A stretch of 64,000 bases of DNA from Ilyonectria destructans (Eukaryota; Ascomycota; Sordariomycetes; Hypocreales; Nectriaceae): assembly GCA_020740775.1 (NCBI GenBank), contig JAHEWK010000003.1, positions 806,001-870,000 on the forward strand, read 5' to 3'. Below are positions 34,876 to 46,694 of this stretch, piece by piece (positions within the stretch are counted from its first letter, which is position 1; each line of letters begins with the position of its first letter). Below the pieces are notes generated by a model, which was not told the DNA's origin, ran no database searches, and saw only the letters and a program-made list of their open reading frames with translations. The translations under genes were made by a program, and so were the position numbers.

Positions 34876-37348
34876 TGTGAGCGACAGCGCGACGCGGGCG
34901 CGAACGATGTGATTTGGAGAGGTTCAGTCGCGATGTAGGTACGGGCGGCTTCGTTGAGGCGTATGCGGGAGGCTGGAGCTGCCGAAGCTGTTGCAGCTGC
35001 GGTGTGGTGGCTTGGAGATGGATTACCTTATCGGGGCGTCAGGACACGGCAATGCAAGAGTCCGTGACTCGTGATGACGTATTGGCGCACGGACCCGATT
35101 TTCGTCCAACTCGCCAAATTGGGCATCATCGATCGTCATGCCATGTCATGAGTTCATGGCATTAAATGCCTTCATTTCCATCTTACCGCGGGATTTCTGG
35201 GCCGTTGCCATTTCTCTCTCTCAGCTTCTCAATGTTGTTTATTCGCATTTCATTGCAGAGTACAGCATGAGCCGCTTTCAACAAACACCAGCCTGATCCG
35301 ACAGCCTCAAACACGTCTCGGCAGCAATGGCATTTCGCCGATGCTCGCTTCCATCATGGCCAGCGCTTTCTTTAGTGCACGCCGTATTCCTAGCCTAGGT
35401 ATAATACTACTTTATTTTACCAATGTATGTTTCTCATCCTGACATTGGGTGACTGACTCGTTCACTTCTCGGTCTGCTTCCCGCGAGGCGTCTCACCCTA
35501 CCCGGCTATCCGGTTGTTCGCTCCATGATTCACTTCAGCTGCTTCGTTCCCACCCATGAAACATTCTTGTTTCTCAAATACAGATTCCAGGCAATGATCA
35601 TTCTGCCATGGTCGCATTTTCATCCCGGGCTAAGAAAACTCTTCCCCGCAGGTGCGCGCCTAGAGCGCCTTGCCGCAAGGCATTCTTCCGCCTAAGGCTG
35701 CATGTTGTCGGCGACCGGATTCGGTTGCGTCTCGGAAGCGCCCTGGGCCGGGCGAATTGAAGCTGGATAGTCCGCGTCAAGAGAAGCAACCCTTCTGTCT
35801 GGGGCCCCGAGTACACCCTCGTTGAACTAATTTCGCAAAGGCAGCCTTCGAATGGCTATGTACTGGCATCAACCCACGCAGTAATGCAACGTCACAGCTA
35901 AGAATACGACAACTCTTGCAGTCATTCCTGCATTTTGCTCCCAGCGGAGCTGAGTGTTGCTCTAAGCGGAGCTGAGCCTGAAACCATGAGGATTCCCATC
36001 AGGCAGGAAATCTTTCCGAGTACTACTCTATCTCGCCGACACTTACGAACAAACCTGACCAGATGACATCGTCGGATTCGTCCGCCAACACGCGGCGACT
36101 AGGCGTACGTGCCATCTCTTTATCTATGCTTAACCCACCCCCTCTTCCCCTCCATTTAAGCGCGTGGCCCCCAAATGCGAACCGCCGGCGCACCTATTCG
36201 ACAAGGCGCTCCGGTGGCAAAATAATAAGACGAATAATACGCAGGCCATCTTTTTTTCTATGATTAAGCGTAGTTATCTGACGTGATCAAAATTAGACAA
36301 CCAAAAACGGGCGCCCAGAAACGGCCGCGTGGCCGCGTGGCCGCGGGTGTGGTCTCACGAGATGAACTTGGGAAATCTGAATCAGGCTGCGGATATGGAC
36401 ACGAACAAGTCACATTAGCTGGAGTCTTGCATGGCCTACTCGGCGAATTCGACTCCCCGAATAGGTCAGACCTCTCGGCAATCCTTCCGACAGAGGCTGT
36501 ATCCAATCCAGATCATCGGTGCCCCTTCCCCGGCAAGGCTTCATCAGCACTCCCCAACTTCGTCCAGCTTTTTCTCAGCTCTGTCAAGCCGCGATTCTGG
36601 GACGCGCCATCCTCTTCCGGTACCTTCGGCTCCTACGTGTCATGTCGGACGCAAGAAACTCGACGCCCGGTCAAACTTGAACACCTCAAATTACTGGCTG
36701 ATATTCCTTGCCTGCTCAATATTCGCCACCCGCTGCTATTCCCCGCTCGAGGTCGGCTAGCCTTACGTCTGGCGGTGTATCAAGTACCTATTGTCAATTT
36801 TTATATCACAATATCGTGGGATGGCGGGGTTAATGTCTCCAACGTGAGCCCGACTGTCTTGTGCGTTGGCGTGGCTTTGCCACCTCCTCTCTATTCAGAT
36901 TGCAACTGGATGATCGGCAATTTGCGCGGAGCTCCGGGCCCCCCGACAAGAGTTTGATCACTCGGCTTGCAGATCGTGATGGTCTGAATCTATGAAAAGA
37001 ACATGCGACGATACAAGCTGAAACATGCTTCCAGGCTGCTTCCTATGAGCTTCTTGGCGTATTCGTCACTCAGGAACCGTTGCGTGTCCAGTAGGCGTTC
37101 AGGTTATCTGTGCAGCATTTTCTTTTCAGCTCTAGCCTTCCTTCCTGCCACCCCCATCATGTCGGTGTGGCAGGGGTTGAACCTCAAACCGCCTTGCGTC
37201 GTGATGTTCGCCTCCTCGTCTGGGGCAAGCCGAGGACGCCGTGCGCCGTGGCTTCTACAAAAGCCTGGCAAAGAACCTATCATTTTTTACTAGCCACCCC
37301 TCGCTACTCATGCTTCCATTCTACTCTTATTATCATCTTTAGTCCACC
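34876..37348. other. 2.5-kb intergenic region
   Basis: Promoter of the CSC1-like gene at its left side, then a long stretch with no supportable gene. A 224-codon plus-strand frame at 36283-36957 has no ATG start, domain or splice support and is not called. The unit GGCCGCGT is repeated at 36323-36345. The last about 60 bases before 37349 are pyrimidine-rich and look like a leader. Confidence 0.45.
36323..36345. repeat. GGCCGCGT tandem repeat
   Basis: Nearly three copies of the 8-bp unit GGCCGCGT in a non-coding stretch. Confidence 0.7.
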
Positions 37349-37858
37349 ATGGCAAACTCAGCAGGTCAGTCCCGCGTAGACGACGTGACTCAGCAAAGAT
37401 TTCCCGTCAACGGGTTGATTATGGTGCAGCGACGTCATCATACTGCTTCACCTGACAGCACGTGGACCGGAGGACCAAGACCTAGCACCCGGTATGCTTC
37501 GCTCCCGACCACGATACAACAGCCCCTTAATGTCGATGACATCGTGGCAGTGGTACACCAACACGGCCGAGAGGATCCTTGGGATGGAATCGGGATATTC
37601 CAGGCACAGCCAACTACCGCAGCCAACTGGTACGACCCTCGTCAGAGTCAATATCAATACCAAACATACGACAATGACCGCGGATCCCAATGGGACACAG
37701 CCCCGGGGGCCGAATATTTCGGCAGTGCGCAGGCTGATCATGGCAGCCAAAGATCCAAGGAACAGCAGGAGTCTTCTGACCATGTGAAGGACGCTAAGTC
37801 TGACCGAAAGCCCAGAAGCCACTCCAGTCGCAAACACATTCCATCACGCCGTTCTTAG
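37349..37858 (+). CDS. small hydrophilic orphan protein, 169 aa
   Basis: I do not recognise this protein. The single-exon frame starts in a good context (CCACCATGGC) after a pyrimidine-rich leader. The 169 residues are hydrophilic and rich in Gln, Ser, Asp and Arg, with Tyr/Gln-rich sequence near 100-112 (QSQYQYQTY) and a strongly basic Ser/Arg/His tail (KPRSHSSRKH). There is no signal peptide, membrane segment or known domain, so it is probably mostly disordered and possibly nuclear. A GTATGTAAG donor-like string follows the stop at once, so a longer spliced form is possible. It lies alone in a gene-poor 5-kb stretch, as lineage-specific genes often do. It could be a chance frame. Confidence 0.42.
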   Translation: MANSAGQSRVDDVTQQRFPVNGLIMVQRRHHTASPDSTWTGGPRPSTRYASLPTTIQQPLNVDDIVAVVHQHGREDPWDGIGIFQAQPTTAANWYDPRQSQYQYQTYDNDRGSQWDTAPGAEYFGSAQADHGSQRSKEQQESSDHVKDAKSDRKPRSHSSRKHIPSRRS

Positions 37859-40208
37859 GGTATGTAAGTGAGACATGCTGTGTTCCCTTACCACTCAGCT
37901 GAACAATCACTAGGGACGCAACCGGCGTCTTATGATTCATCGGCGCTGAGTGCTGAATGGGTGGCCGGCACACCCGATAATAATGCGCCTTTGAGCATGG
38001 CGTGGAGTGAAACGAAGTGAAGATACCCGAGATTGGTTGGGATGTGGAGGGCATGACATCGGAACGTGGGACTACTCGTTAACGGGTAGAGGCAGTTGGG
38101 GGAAAAGCCAGGCGCACCTCAACGCCGCTGGATCCCGCATGGTCCGCTAATAGACGCGGAAAGGATACACCACATGTAGTTGTAATCATGCGGGCACCTT
38201 ATTCCCGTGCTGCATGCATTTATAGAGCAATAAACCACAAGTGACCTCCCAAGCGATCCCCATGAGCGCGTCGCGGAACTCGTATCTCTACCTGGATCAA
38301 GTCTCAAGCCTCAAGAAAGCTTCCTTCTAGAAAGGTTAGAAACCCCGACGGAAGAGGTTGGAACGACCTTGCCGTGTTACCAACCAGGGGCTGTTGTCGT
38401 AAATCAATAGCCTATTCAACAATTCAAGACATCTTCGGACTAACCGTGGTGTCTTAGCTAGCGCCGTTGAAGAAGCCCACACCGAGCTTCAATATTGATG
38501 CAGTTGTAGTGACCGTTGGAGGTTGCACAAATAGTATCGCCGAAACAAGAAGCACGCGAGAGAGAAACACAAGATCAACCAAGACCAAAGGTGAAGCGGT
38601 AGGTAATTGTTGGTGACTTATTTTGTTCGTGGATCATGCACTCTCTCTATGCACGCAGCTAGACTCAAACACTCAACCATCTGTAGGGTAAGTCGTGCAG
38701 AGGTGCGGGACCTGCGCAGCATCACAAGATCCGCCATTGCTCTGTAATTCGCGACGCGGGGTAACGAGGGGCACGTAGCTCAGTGATGAAGTTCCATGTG
38801 GTTACTCAAACTTTATGCGTTGGCTGATTCTTCTTCGGCGTTGTTCGGTCTAATCGTGCTCCAGAAGTTCCTATGCGCCAAGAAACAAGTTGATCGAAGC
38901 TTCGTGTTCCAGCAATGATGCCACTAGGTTGGTATGACAGCACCGAGAAGAAGAATAGTGGCAATTTCCCCCACGGTAACCTCCGGATGAAGTCATGCCA
39001 TGTGCAATAGGAGCTCGGCGCATATACACAAGCCGTTTCAATGTTCTAGAGCGATATCGTACCATCTCGGGTTGTAGGCGTTGCCAACGTGTCGGAGTCG
39101 TGGCGGAGACCAATAATTACAAGACGCTCGCTGCTGTAGTACCCCCGAAAAATAACGGACCGGGGAAGGGACTCCGGTCGTGTTTTTCGTGCAAAGTGGC
39201 GCCATACCGAGACTAAAACGAGGTTCAGCTGTCGTACTGCTGGCCTCGATGAGCGTGCTGATCGAGGCAGTTACCCGGAAGAGATCACAAGATTCAGTCT
39301 ACCCTAGCCCGTGGAGCAACACGGCCCCTTGTCGTGTAAGAGAGGCAGCGCATGGCTGTCTTGAACGGGATTGGCGTGGTGACACTGTCCTACCAGTGGC
39401 TTCCAAGTAACCCAATAGAAGACTCTAACCGACGGGTAACTGCACCTTTCATATATGATACCGACAACTGTGGCGAGTCGTTCCACATTGATCCGCTGAG
39501 GTCTGAGGAATACAGGGCTTACGGAATGTTCTGATGTCTCGCTGTCATTGTTCGTGGATGGCTGATGAAAGAATAATCTTTGAGACATGTCCGCCGGTAG
39601 CCCGACAGGAACAGGAAGTCTTGCGCATTGTTAGACCGACACGAGAATAGACCATACTTTACTTGCAACAAAGCCGGACCTAAGGCCGGATAGCTCACAG
39701 TATCGCCGAAGCGGGGACTATTTTGAGCTGAGGAGTATAGGATCTAGAGTTGGAAACAGAAAGCGTTACCACTCTGACAATGGCCGGTTGATCGCCTAGT
39801 GAATAGCCCATAAGCCATGGATACACAATATTTAGAATAAGAGGGACTCGATGGATGGCTTGCGTGGCGACGTTACCCGACAGGGAGCTAACTTGACCGG
39901 TCTGCGAGAAGCCACCGGGGGGGAGCGAGAATCTGCTGTTAAATGTCGACTGACAAGAGCTGATACTTGCAGTATTTGGTAACACTTGAACCGGGAATCT
40001 GGTTGAATGGAGGAAGCGCATTGAGGTAGGAGTATAAGTAGTTGGCGACTTGGAGTCGAGTATCTTTTGATCGCAGATATTCAGACCCCCATAGGCCACA
40101 GCCAGCAATCTTTCTTTTCACCAACTCTTAAGAATCGAACATCCTTTGTTGTTTTCCCACACTACCAAGAACTTGTCCAGAGCCAAAGAAACCACCCCCA
40201 GCGCAACA
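37859..40208. other. 2.35-kb gene-poor stretch
   Basis: Short overlapping frames only, none with recognisable content. At 38769-38861 a GGGCACGTAGCTCAGTG segment followed by a complementary CGTGCTC gives a superficial tRNA look but lacks a T-arm (see rejected items). A palindrome GCCGGACCTAAGGCCGG is at about 39673. The last 80 bases look like a leader for the next ORF. Confidence 0.45.
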
Positions 40209-40658
40209 ATGGGCAAACACTCGTCAAATGCCAAGCCGAAGTCAACTAAGAGCAAGGAGCTGCCAAAAGATCAACCTAAGACTTCTCCCCTGACTGCCAA
40301 CTTGACAGAAGACTCAAACACGTTTCCATCGACGAGAAACGTATCAAAACTTGTCGACGCAAATCCTGACACCTGGTCCACGGTTCAGTCCCCGATGATG
40401 GCCCGGTTTCTGTCCGACCGGGAGGCGCCGTTTACCGGCCTCACAAGAACCGGACTTTGGGAGCATCAGTTCGAGCTTCAAGCTGGAAGTAGAACCATGA
40501 CTGTGCAAGCCACGCAAGGCTCAGCAAGCGAGGCGGATCACGCCAACTGTGAAGACTACACGAACAGAGAGACGGATAAGAAGGAGAGGAAAGGGAGACC
40601 GAGCAAGGTGGACAAGGTGGATAAGAAGTTTAGAAAGATGTACGCGAACAGACCCTGA
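40209..40658 (+). CDS. small lysine-rich orphan protein, 149 aa
   Basis: Not recognised. Single exon of 150 codons starting at ATG 40209 (ACAATGG); the frame extends upstream without another ATG. The protein is hydrophilic: a basic N-terminus (GKHSSNAKPKSTKSKE), a middle part with some order (about 55-95, containing WSTVQSPMMARFLSD and GLWEHQFEL), and a highly charged Lys/Arg/Glu C-terminus ending near KFRKMYANRP. There is no signal peptide or membrane segment. The basic ends suggest a nuclear or nucleic-acid-associated protein, but that is only composition. It may be lineage-specific. Confidence 0.5.
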   Translation: MGKHSSNAKPKSTKSKELPKDQPKTSPLTANLTEDSNTFPSTRNVSKLVDANPDTWSTVQSPMMARFLSDREAPFTGLTRTGLWEHQFELQAGSRTMTVQATQGSASEADHANCEDYTNRETDKKERKGRPSKVDKVDKKFRKMYANRP

Positions 40659-42772
40659 GTGGTCGGGGACGTTGAGCAGTGCCACTATGTGTTTATTGCA
40701 GTAGAGATTTCTCATTGATAGCGAAATGCGAAATAATAGTTTACGATGCGTTGCGAGGAGTGACTAGGGCAAGTGTGGATATCCGATGGTTGAAAGGCAA
40801 AACAAATTAGATCGGTCCATAGCCGACTTGACCCTAGCCTCCCTACATCCGAGTGCTCGGTTATTTAAGTTTCTGCGGTTTCGTTAAGGTTAAGGCACTG
40901 GGGGTGTTTGATGGTTGAGTTTGGTCATTCACCCAGAATCGTCATCAGTCTCAGCGCCACGTTCTTGAAGTTTATCCTTGGTCGTCGCTCTGTTCATTGG
41001 TGCGAGAGCAACTTGTGCATGGTTGTGAATGCATATTCGAGAGTGGGTTTCTAGGATGCCGCGACCTTCTGGGCAAGACATTTGTGTTGAGCCAAGACCG
41101 AGAGGTGAGGCATGAGCTAGGCCAAGCCAAGCTAATGACAATTACGGCGCAGCGTCTCTAGGGATGATGACGGAGTCCGAAGTTGACAGAAGGGATGGGG
41201 AAAGAGAGTGGGCGGCGTGGTGCTGATCATATGGTCACGCCGGCTTCACAGTTCACGGGGTCGCCCAGGCGCCCGCCCTATCGAACGGCCCTGGCCCTAC
41301 CGTCTTAGGGACAAGGGGACCAACGCGGGACAAGGGTTGACGGCTCGCTGTGCCGATGGGTCAGGGACAAGAAGGCCAAGAGCAGGGCTTCAGCGACACC
41401 AGCTGGCCCTGTCTTGGTCATTCCATGCCCAATACGCACTATAAGTCGATATTCCCCACCGCTTGGCACGCTCCTGGTAGCGGCGGGTCTTGGGGCGGTT
41501 ATGGGAACCTTGTCAAGCATTGAGCAGGCATATCGATAGCGTCGTCTAACACAAGTGTCTCTGTTTACGAGTCTGGCCTGGTTGGCTTGCGATTCTAGGG
41601 CAATGCTGTCGTCGGTGTTGATGCCGGTGGATGGGTTGGGGTTAGCTTGAGCCTATGGTTGCATTTTCTGGATAAAAACAGGGAAAATGGACGACGCCAT
41701 GACTGGCCAGATACTATCACCTGCAGTGAGGGGGAGGGGGAGATCGATAAACGCGACAAGGGAAGCAAGCTGACAGGAGTTTGGACGACGCGCGTGCATC
41801 TGTTGGACCTTTGTCGAACAAGAACAAGCATAGTAACGTACATAGTTAGTACGTAGTGATGAGCGTGCTATTTCTGAAATGAAATCCATGTCTAGCCATC
41901 TAAGATAACTTACAGGGACCGAACGATTCCTTCGTTTGGGTGAGTTCTTGGCCCAGGGATCACACGAGCTCGGGCGATGGCAGATGGGCCTAGAGGCAAT
42001 GAGGAAAGAGCTCTGCGGAGTACGTACCTTACCTGCTGCCATGCCCTGAGGACTCGGAAATTGCGGCCGGAGAAATCGGAGGCCGGGCCAATCACGTGGC
42101 CTCGTGTTCGTTTGCGTGGACCCAGATCAGGCATGCAGGGCCGCTCACCTCATTCTTTGGTGTGCGATTTTACGTAGCCACTGACAGCTCAGAGTCTGTC
42201 TTGCGGGTCTCTTGTGGCTTTTGCGAGAAGTGCTGAAAGGGAGCGCTAGAGCTGCACCAGAGCCACCTCAAGCAGCTACTGTAAGGGACGCTGACCGCCG
42301 ACAGTGGTGGCTGAGGTGGGCGTCATATGGTGCCCAGTGGCTGCCGAAAGACACCAAAAGTCCAGCGGGAGGATCAGCGGGCTGGCAACTGGCTGGGCAC
42401 TTGGATCTGGTGTTGCTGGGTATCCCGGCAAGCGTGGCCGCGCATCCAAGCCTCTGGGATGGACGATGGAATTGTCCCAGAAGGGTTCGCAATGGTTGCG
42501 GCAGTGGTGTGTAGACCATTCCATTCTGAGGCCCATCTTCCGCACAGCGAGAAATAATCACTTCGTGCCAATTCCCAGAGTGGATGGAGGGTCAGTACAA
42601 CATGGCAGGTGGAAGTTCGTGGACTCTCAGGCAAGAAACCCCTTAACCGTGCTTGTGTTGTTCTTAGCCGAGACTCTCTCAAACATGCTCAGACGCGCCG
42701 CGACCACTCCTTGACAGACCATAAGCAAACAAAGAAACAAAGCGCAAAACAACAACGCATTAACGCCGGCGA

Positions 42773-42796
42773 GAACAGGAACAGGAACAGGAACAG
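42773..42796. repeat. (GAACAG)4 hexanucleotide repeat
   Basis: Four perfect tandem copies in non-coding DNA. Confidence 0.9.
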
Positions 42797-43721
42797 GAGG
42801 ATCTGCCAAACCTTCGACGGCGGGTGGTGGTGGCAGCCTCCAGAATACACACAGGGAGAGATAGCGAAAGCGAGAGAGGGTTTGTTTCTGCATAAATTCT
42901 CAGACATTGCGGCCTCTGTAGCTGGAGTCAGCAGACGCGGCACCCTTCGTCAATCTCACGAGGCCAATGCAGGTTCTCCGTATTGTGCCAGCCAAGCCCA
43001 AGCCAACAGTCTAAGCCCCCCCAAGCCCAGGCCTTGGCTTGAGGTTGGTTCTGAAAATCAGGTCACAGGCCCTTGGCAGGTACTTCACCGGAATGTACCC
43101 CTCCAATGGTGGCCTCCCAGATGCGGGCACCCCGGATGACGCGGGTCCTCGGTCGGCCGCGCCAAGACGACCAAGATTGCCAAGATCCCGGGACGGTGGC
43201 CAAGGCGACGTCCCCTGGCAGGTACTTTGAGGGAGGGTAGCTCTTCCACCCGAAGGTACCTCGGCGAGAGGCCCCGTACTCGCTGAGACCTGTTCGGTGC
43301 GTTCTTTTTCCCAGAGGGCTTCCAGCGCCCAGTCCCTCCTGTTGGCTGTTGTCGGGTGGCCGTATCCAGCCCACAGCGTCACAGTCAGTCATTGTACGAA
43401 GTAATTGTCGCACACACCCACCGCACCACCGCACGCCGCACGCACGCAGACAGATTTGGATTCCCATCCCTACCTTCCCGTGCTCCGTATTCCGTCTGAT
43501 GTGTCGGGCCTGTCAGGGTCCGCCTGAACCGTGGTACTTACGGATTGTGCTCTGAGCACTCCCCCGAGCGGCAAAAATCCCACCCATCCTGCCATTCCCT
43601 CGTACCTTCCTGGAACCCAATTCCTCGCGCCTTCCCCACCCCCTTCATTCTTCCTGCTGACATCCATTCTCCGTCGTCCCTTCCTCCTTCGGACGCATAA
43701 CAAACCCCGACGTCTTTTCTA

Positions 43722-43742
43722 CTCTCTCTCTCTCTCTCTCTC
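43722..43742. repeat. (CT)n microsatellite
   Basis: A perfect CT run of 21 bases within the pyrimidine-rich leader region of the following gene. Confidence 0.9.
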
Positions 43743-43888
43743 GCTCTTCCCCTCCTCTTCCTTCTTCTCCTCCTCCTCGCCGTCGTCACTCGCTTCCGTC
43801 CCCTGGCTGTTTCTGGTCCTTTGCGCGACGCTCCCGTGTAGCAGTCATCCCTCCCTCGCAAGACCCATATTTCGCCCCAGGCTAAAGT

Positions 43889-43909
43889 CGCTCGCTCGCT
43901 CGCTCGCTC
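43889..43909. repeat. (CGCT)5 tetranucleotide repeat
   Basis: Five tandem CGCT units about 480 bp upstream of the CFEM-like gene start. Confidence 0.9.
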
Positions 43910-44388
43910 CGCACCCGCTTACGCACTCCCGTCCGCTTGTGACGTTCACTGTCTCTCGCCTACGTTTCGCTTGCCGCCAACACACTGTCTGCCAGCATCG
44001 GAGCAATTCACCACCAGAGAGACCCAACAACCCAAACCTTGCATCATCCGAAACCACGATCCCGACCGAAAACTCCGACGAGACGATCTCGAATTTTCCG
44101 GCGATTTCTCGACGACCAACGAAAGAGACTTGTTTGAGAACAGTCGAAACGCTCCCGATCGTTGAGTGGCTTGGTGACGATACGACCCGGCAATAGCGCC
44201 TTGGACAGCACACCACTACAACACACCCACCGCCTCCCAGCCATCCCACTGCCGGACCCGAACGACGACGAAACCCTCCGCTCTTACTCTCGTATTCACC
44301 AAAGGGCTTCGCTGCGCCCGCGACTCTCACGAAGTCGCTCTTTTCCACTCAACCCCCTTCGCCAAGCAGTTGATTTACAACCGTCAAG

Positions 44389-45278
44389 ATGGGTACGTCC
44401 CCGCCCCATTTCCGCCGACTCCGGTAGTCACCTCATCGCAGTGAACTCGCAAGCTAACTCTACTAACCAATAGGCGACGCAATTCCTAGCACCACGATTG
44501 TGCCCTTCACAAATACAGCTATCTTGCCCTCTTGTGCCGCTGCTTGCGGTCCTCTTTACGATGCCAACGGTGGCTGTGTCCCTCCTGCTGTCGACGCAGC
44601 GTTAGGTACAACCGCGTTCACGTCCTGTTTCTGTGCCAACACTGCCGTCACTGCATTCTCAACTGCCGTCACGGGCGTTTGCGATGATGCCTGTTCCGCT
44701 GTTGGGCTCTCTTCTATCGCCCACTGGTTCCGCAGCATTTGCAGTGTCAAAGCCGATGACACCAACAACAATAACAACAACAACGACGACAGTAACGGCG
44801 ATGGAGTTTCATCTACAGGCAGTTCCAGTTCGACCAGCACTGCCAAATCAGGGTCATCAAATGGCGGCGGCGACTGGTAAGCATGGCGTGTTACCCGACC
44901 ACCCAGAACCCGATGCTAATATCTCACAGGCTCTCCAACCACTATCAATGGGTGATTATGCTTGTCATTCTCGTTGTCGGAATCGCCGGTATCTGGATCG
45001 GCGCCTGCATCTGGCGTCGTCGGTACCTTCGCAAGAGGGACCGCCAGTTGAATCTCGGCCAGAAGCACTCTGGCTCCGCCTCGCACCCCTCTTGGGGTCC
45101 CGGCGTGGAATCGAGCTCAGTCGCTGCTCCCCACGACCCTGGCTACGATTCTCAACGCAACTCTCATGCTGCCATGTTGAATGCCGCGAACAACACCCCT
45201 GCTGCTACGCCCCCATTAGTTCAGGAAAAGTCAGCTCCTAAGAACAAGAAGCGCTGGATCGTCAACGAGCGAACTTAG
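44389..45278 (+). CDS. CFEM-like eight-cysteine single-pass membrane protein
   Basis: A predicted surface protein of 251 residues. Exons are 44389-44392 (only ATG plus one base), 44474-44876 and 44930-45278, with introns of 81 and 53 nt. The N-terminal part has eight cysteines spaced C-x3-C-x9-C-x16-C-x-C-x15-C-x3-C-x15-C. This recalls the CFEM domain (heme/iron-binding or wall-anchoring in fungi) but with a longer C3-C4 gap. An Asn run and a Ser/Thr/Gly-rich stalk (about 90-135) follow, then one membrane helix at about 144-166 with a basic stop (RRRYLRKRDR), then a cytosolic tail of about 80 residues. There is no N-terminal signal peptide: the Cys domain begins almost at the start. The helix may therefore act as a reverse signal anchor putting the Cys domain outside. 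The role is inferred from architecture only. Confidence 0.8.
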
Positions 45279-46694
45279 TACCACTCGTGTCTCATCCTTT
45301 TCGTCGCCGATGATCCGTCTTGTCTCTATTCTCATCCCAATACTGCAACTCGACATCATCAAACCGACGACAAACGAATGACTCTACGAAACAAGGATAA
45401 GAGAAATCCGTATCTCTGTCCATCGATACGGCCGCTTTGTTTGATTTTGGGGAATATCCATCATATGCCATGGCGGAAAAGAGTAACCGTCTGTTTTCGC
45501 ATCTACAATTTTCGTCGAACGACGATCCGCGGAGTCCTTGTCAACGGCCGTTTCATATGAAGGACCTGGCGCTCAACGAGGGTCATCCTGGTGACTCGTC
45601 ATTTTTGTGCTTTGCTTCTTGTGTTTTTTTTTTACCCGAAAATTTGCACATTGGCATTTGTGGCTGATGTGCATCATGTTGTCTTTTACCCGTCCTTTGG
45701 GGGTGGCGTTTTGTTTGGATCTGGCGTTGCTCAGGACACTAGCACGCTTTGCTGACGCGGCAGTTACAAAGCACTTGGGATAGGAGCAGTGGGAAACCCG
45801 GCATTTTTTGTATCCTCTACCGCGAAACTCGGACATTCTGATTCCCCCTGAATAGGGAAACCGGGAGGAGTCTTCACTTTTTTTATTTATTTATATAAGA
45901 CACAAATCCAGTTTTTATAAGTTCAAACTTTACACTGAGTCGCCATATATGTATGACGCATCACCTTGATATTTGAGACTACTCAAACATGCACCACACT
46001 GGCAGCATTTTTATTACCTCAGATAGATATACCCCATAAAAGACCCATATAGTTTGTTGGCGGGAGATACACTTAGTGCAGACCGACCCGGAGACAGACA
46101 GAGAGAGTGAGATCCTCCAAGGGAAATGAAGATGAGATCAAGCTTTGTACTGGAAGAAGTACAGGCTGACTGAAGACTGGATTCACTTAATCAAGTGTTT
46201 CTTTGGGTAACAGAAGCAAAAGAAGGAGAGAAGAAGGAGCGTGAGCTGCTGTAACAGCTTGGCCAAAGTCACAGAGTAAGACAAAATGTGTGCTCTCAAA
46301 CTTCAAGAAGGGGAAGAATTGCCCATTCAATTGCTTGAACAGAGCGGCTACTCTATGTAGCAGCCAGCCAAGGTGTTGGCTCTACCATCACAATAAAGAT
46401 CATTTGAGTTAGTTGGGGTTTACAGAGTTAGGTAGGGTCTAGGGGGCAATGAAAACCCTCCGCTGAGACTGGGTGCAATTGACAGCTTTTTTGGATTGCG
46501 GTGTGTGTTTTGGTAGTCGATATTTGAGACGTGGTCATGGTTAAGGTCAAAGCATGGCGGCTGGATCCGTTAATGAACTCAGCCTTCGTTAATTCAATCT
46601 AGGAGAGTAGGTACTTTGGATCCAGGTGCTATTTTTCGTCGTGTACTAATCATGCCAATGGTAACGTGCTATGCAACTCCTATTGCAATTCCAT
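45279..46694. other. convergent intergenic region, 1.4 kb
   Basis: Lies between the stops of the CFEM-like gene and the glycogen debranching gene. AT-rich patches at 45880-46030 and a GA-rich tract near 46092-46120. No gene or RNA was recognised. Confidence 0.5.

Larger units (their letters stand above)
40659..44388. other. 3.7-kb intergenic region with long leader of CFEM-like gene
   Basis: No gene could be supported here, although frames of up to about 220 codons overlap (for example 42304-42714, 43531-44196). They lie in low-complexity, CT-rich sequence and lack domains or consistent splices. Simple repeats: (GAACAG)4 at 42773-42796, (CT)10 at 43722-43742 and (CGCT)5 at 43889-43909. From about 43430 to 44388 the composition is strongly pyrimidine-rich, like a long fungal 5' UTR/promoter. 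The string GGCAGGTACTT occurs twice, about 140 bp apart, near 43075 and 43217. Confidence 0.5.

Noticed and set aside
36283..36957. 224-codon plus-strand frame
   Set aside because: No ATG at its start, no recognisable domain, no leader or splice support.
38769..38861. tRNA-like segment: GGGCACGTAGCTCAGTG with a complementary CGTGCTC 80 bases on
   Set aside because: The acceptor stem can pair, but there is no proper T-arm (no GGTTCGANTCC), no clear anticodon stem, and the length needs an unsupported intron.
42304..42714. 136-codon plus-strand frame in the 40.7-44.4 kb gap
   Set aside because: Overlaps several equally long frames on both strands; no domain and no good start context.
43531..44196. 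221-codon frame in the pyrimidine-rich leader of the CFEM-like gene
   Set aside because: It is Ser/Pro/Leu-rich translation of CT-rich low-complexity DNA and lies in the probable 5' UTR.
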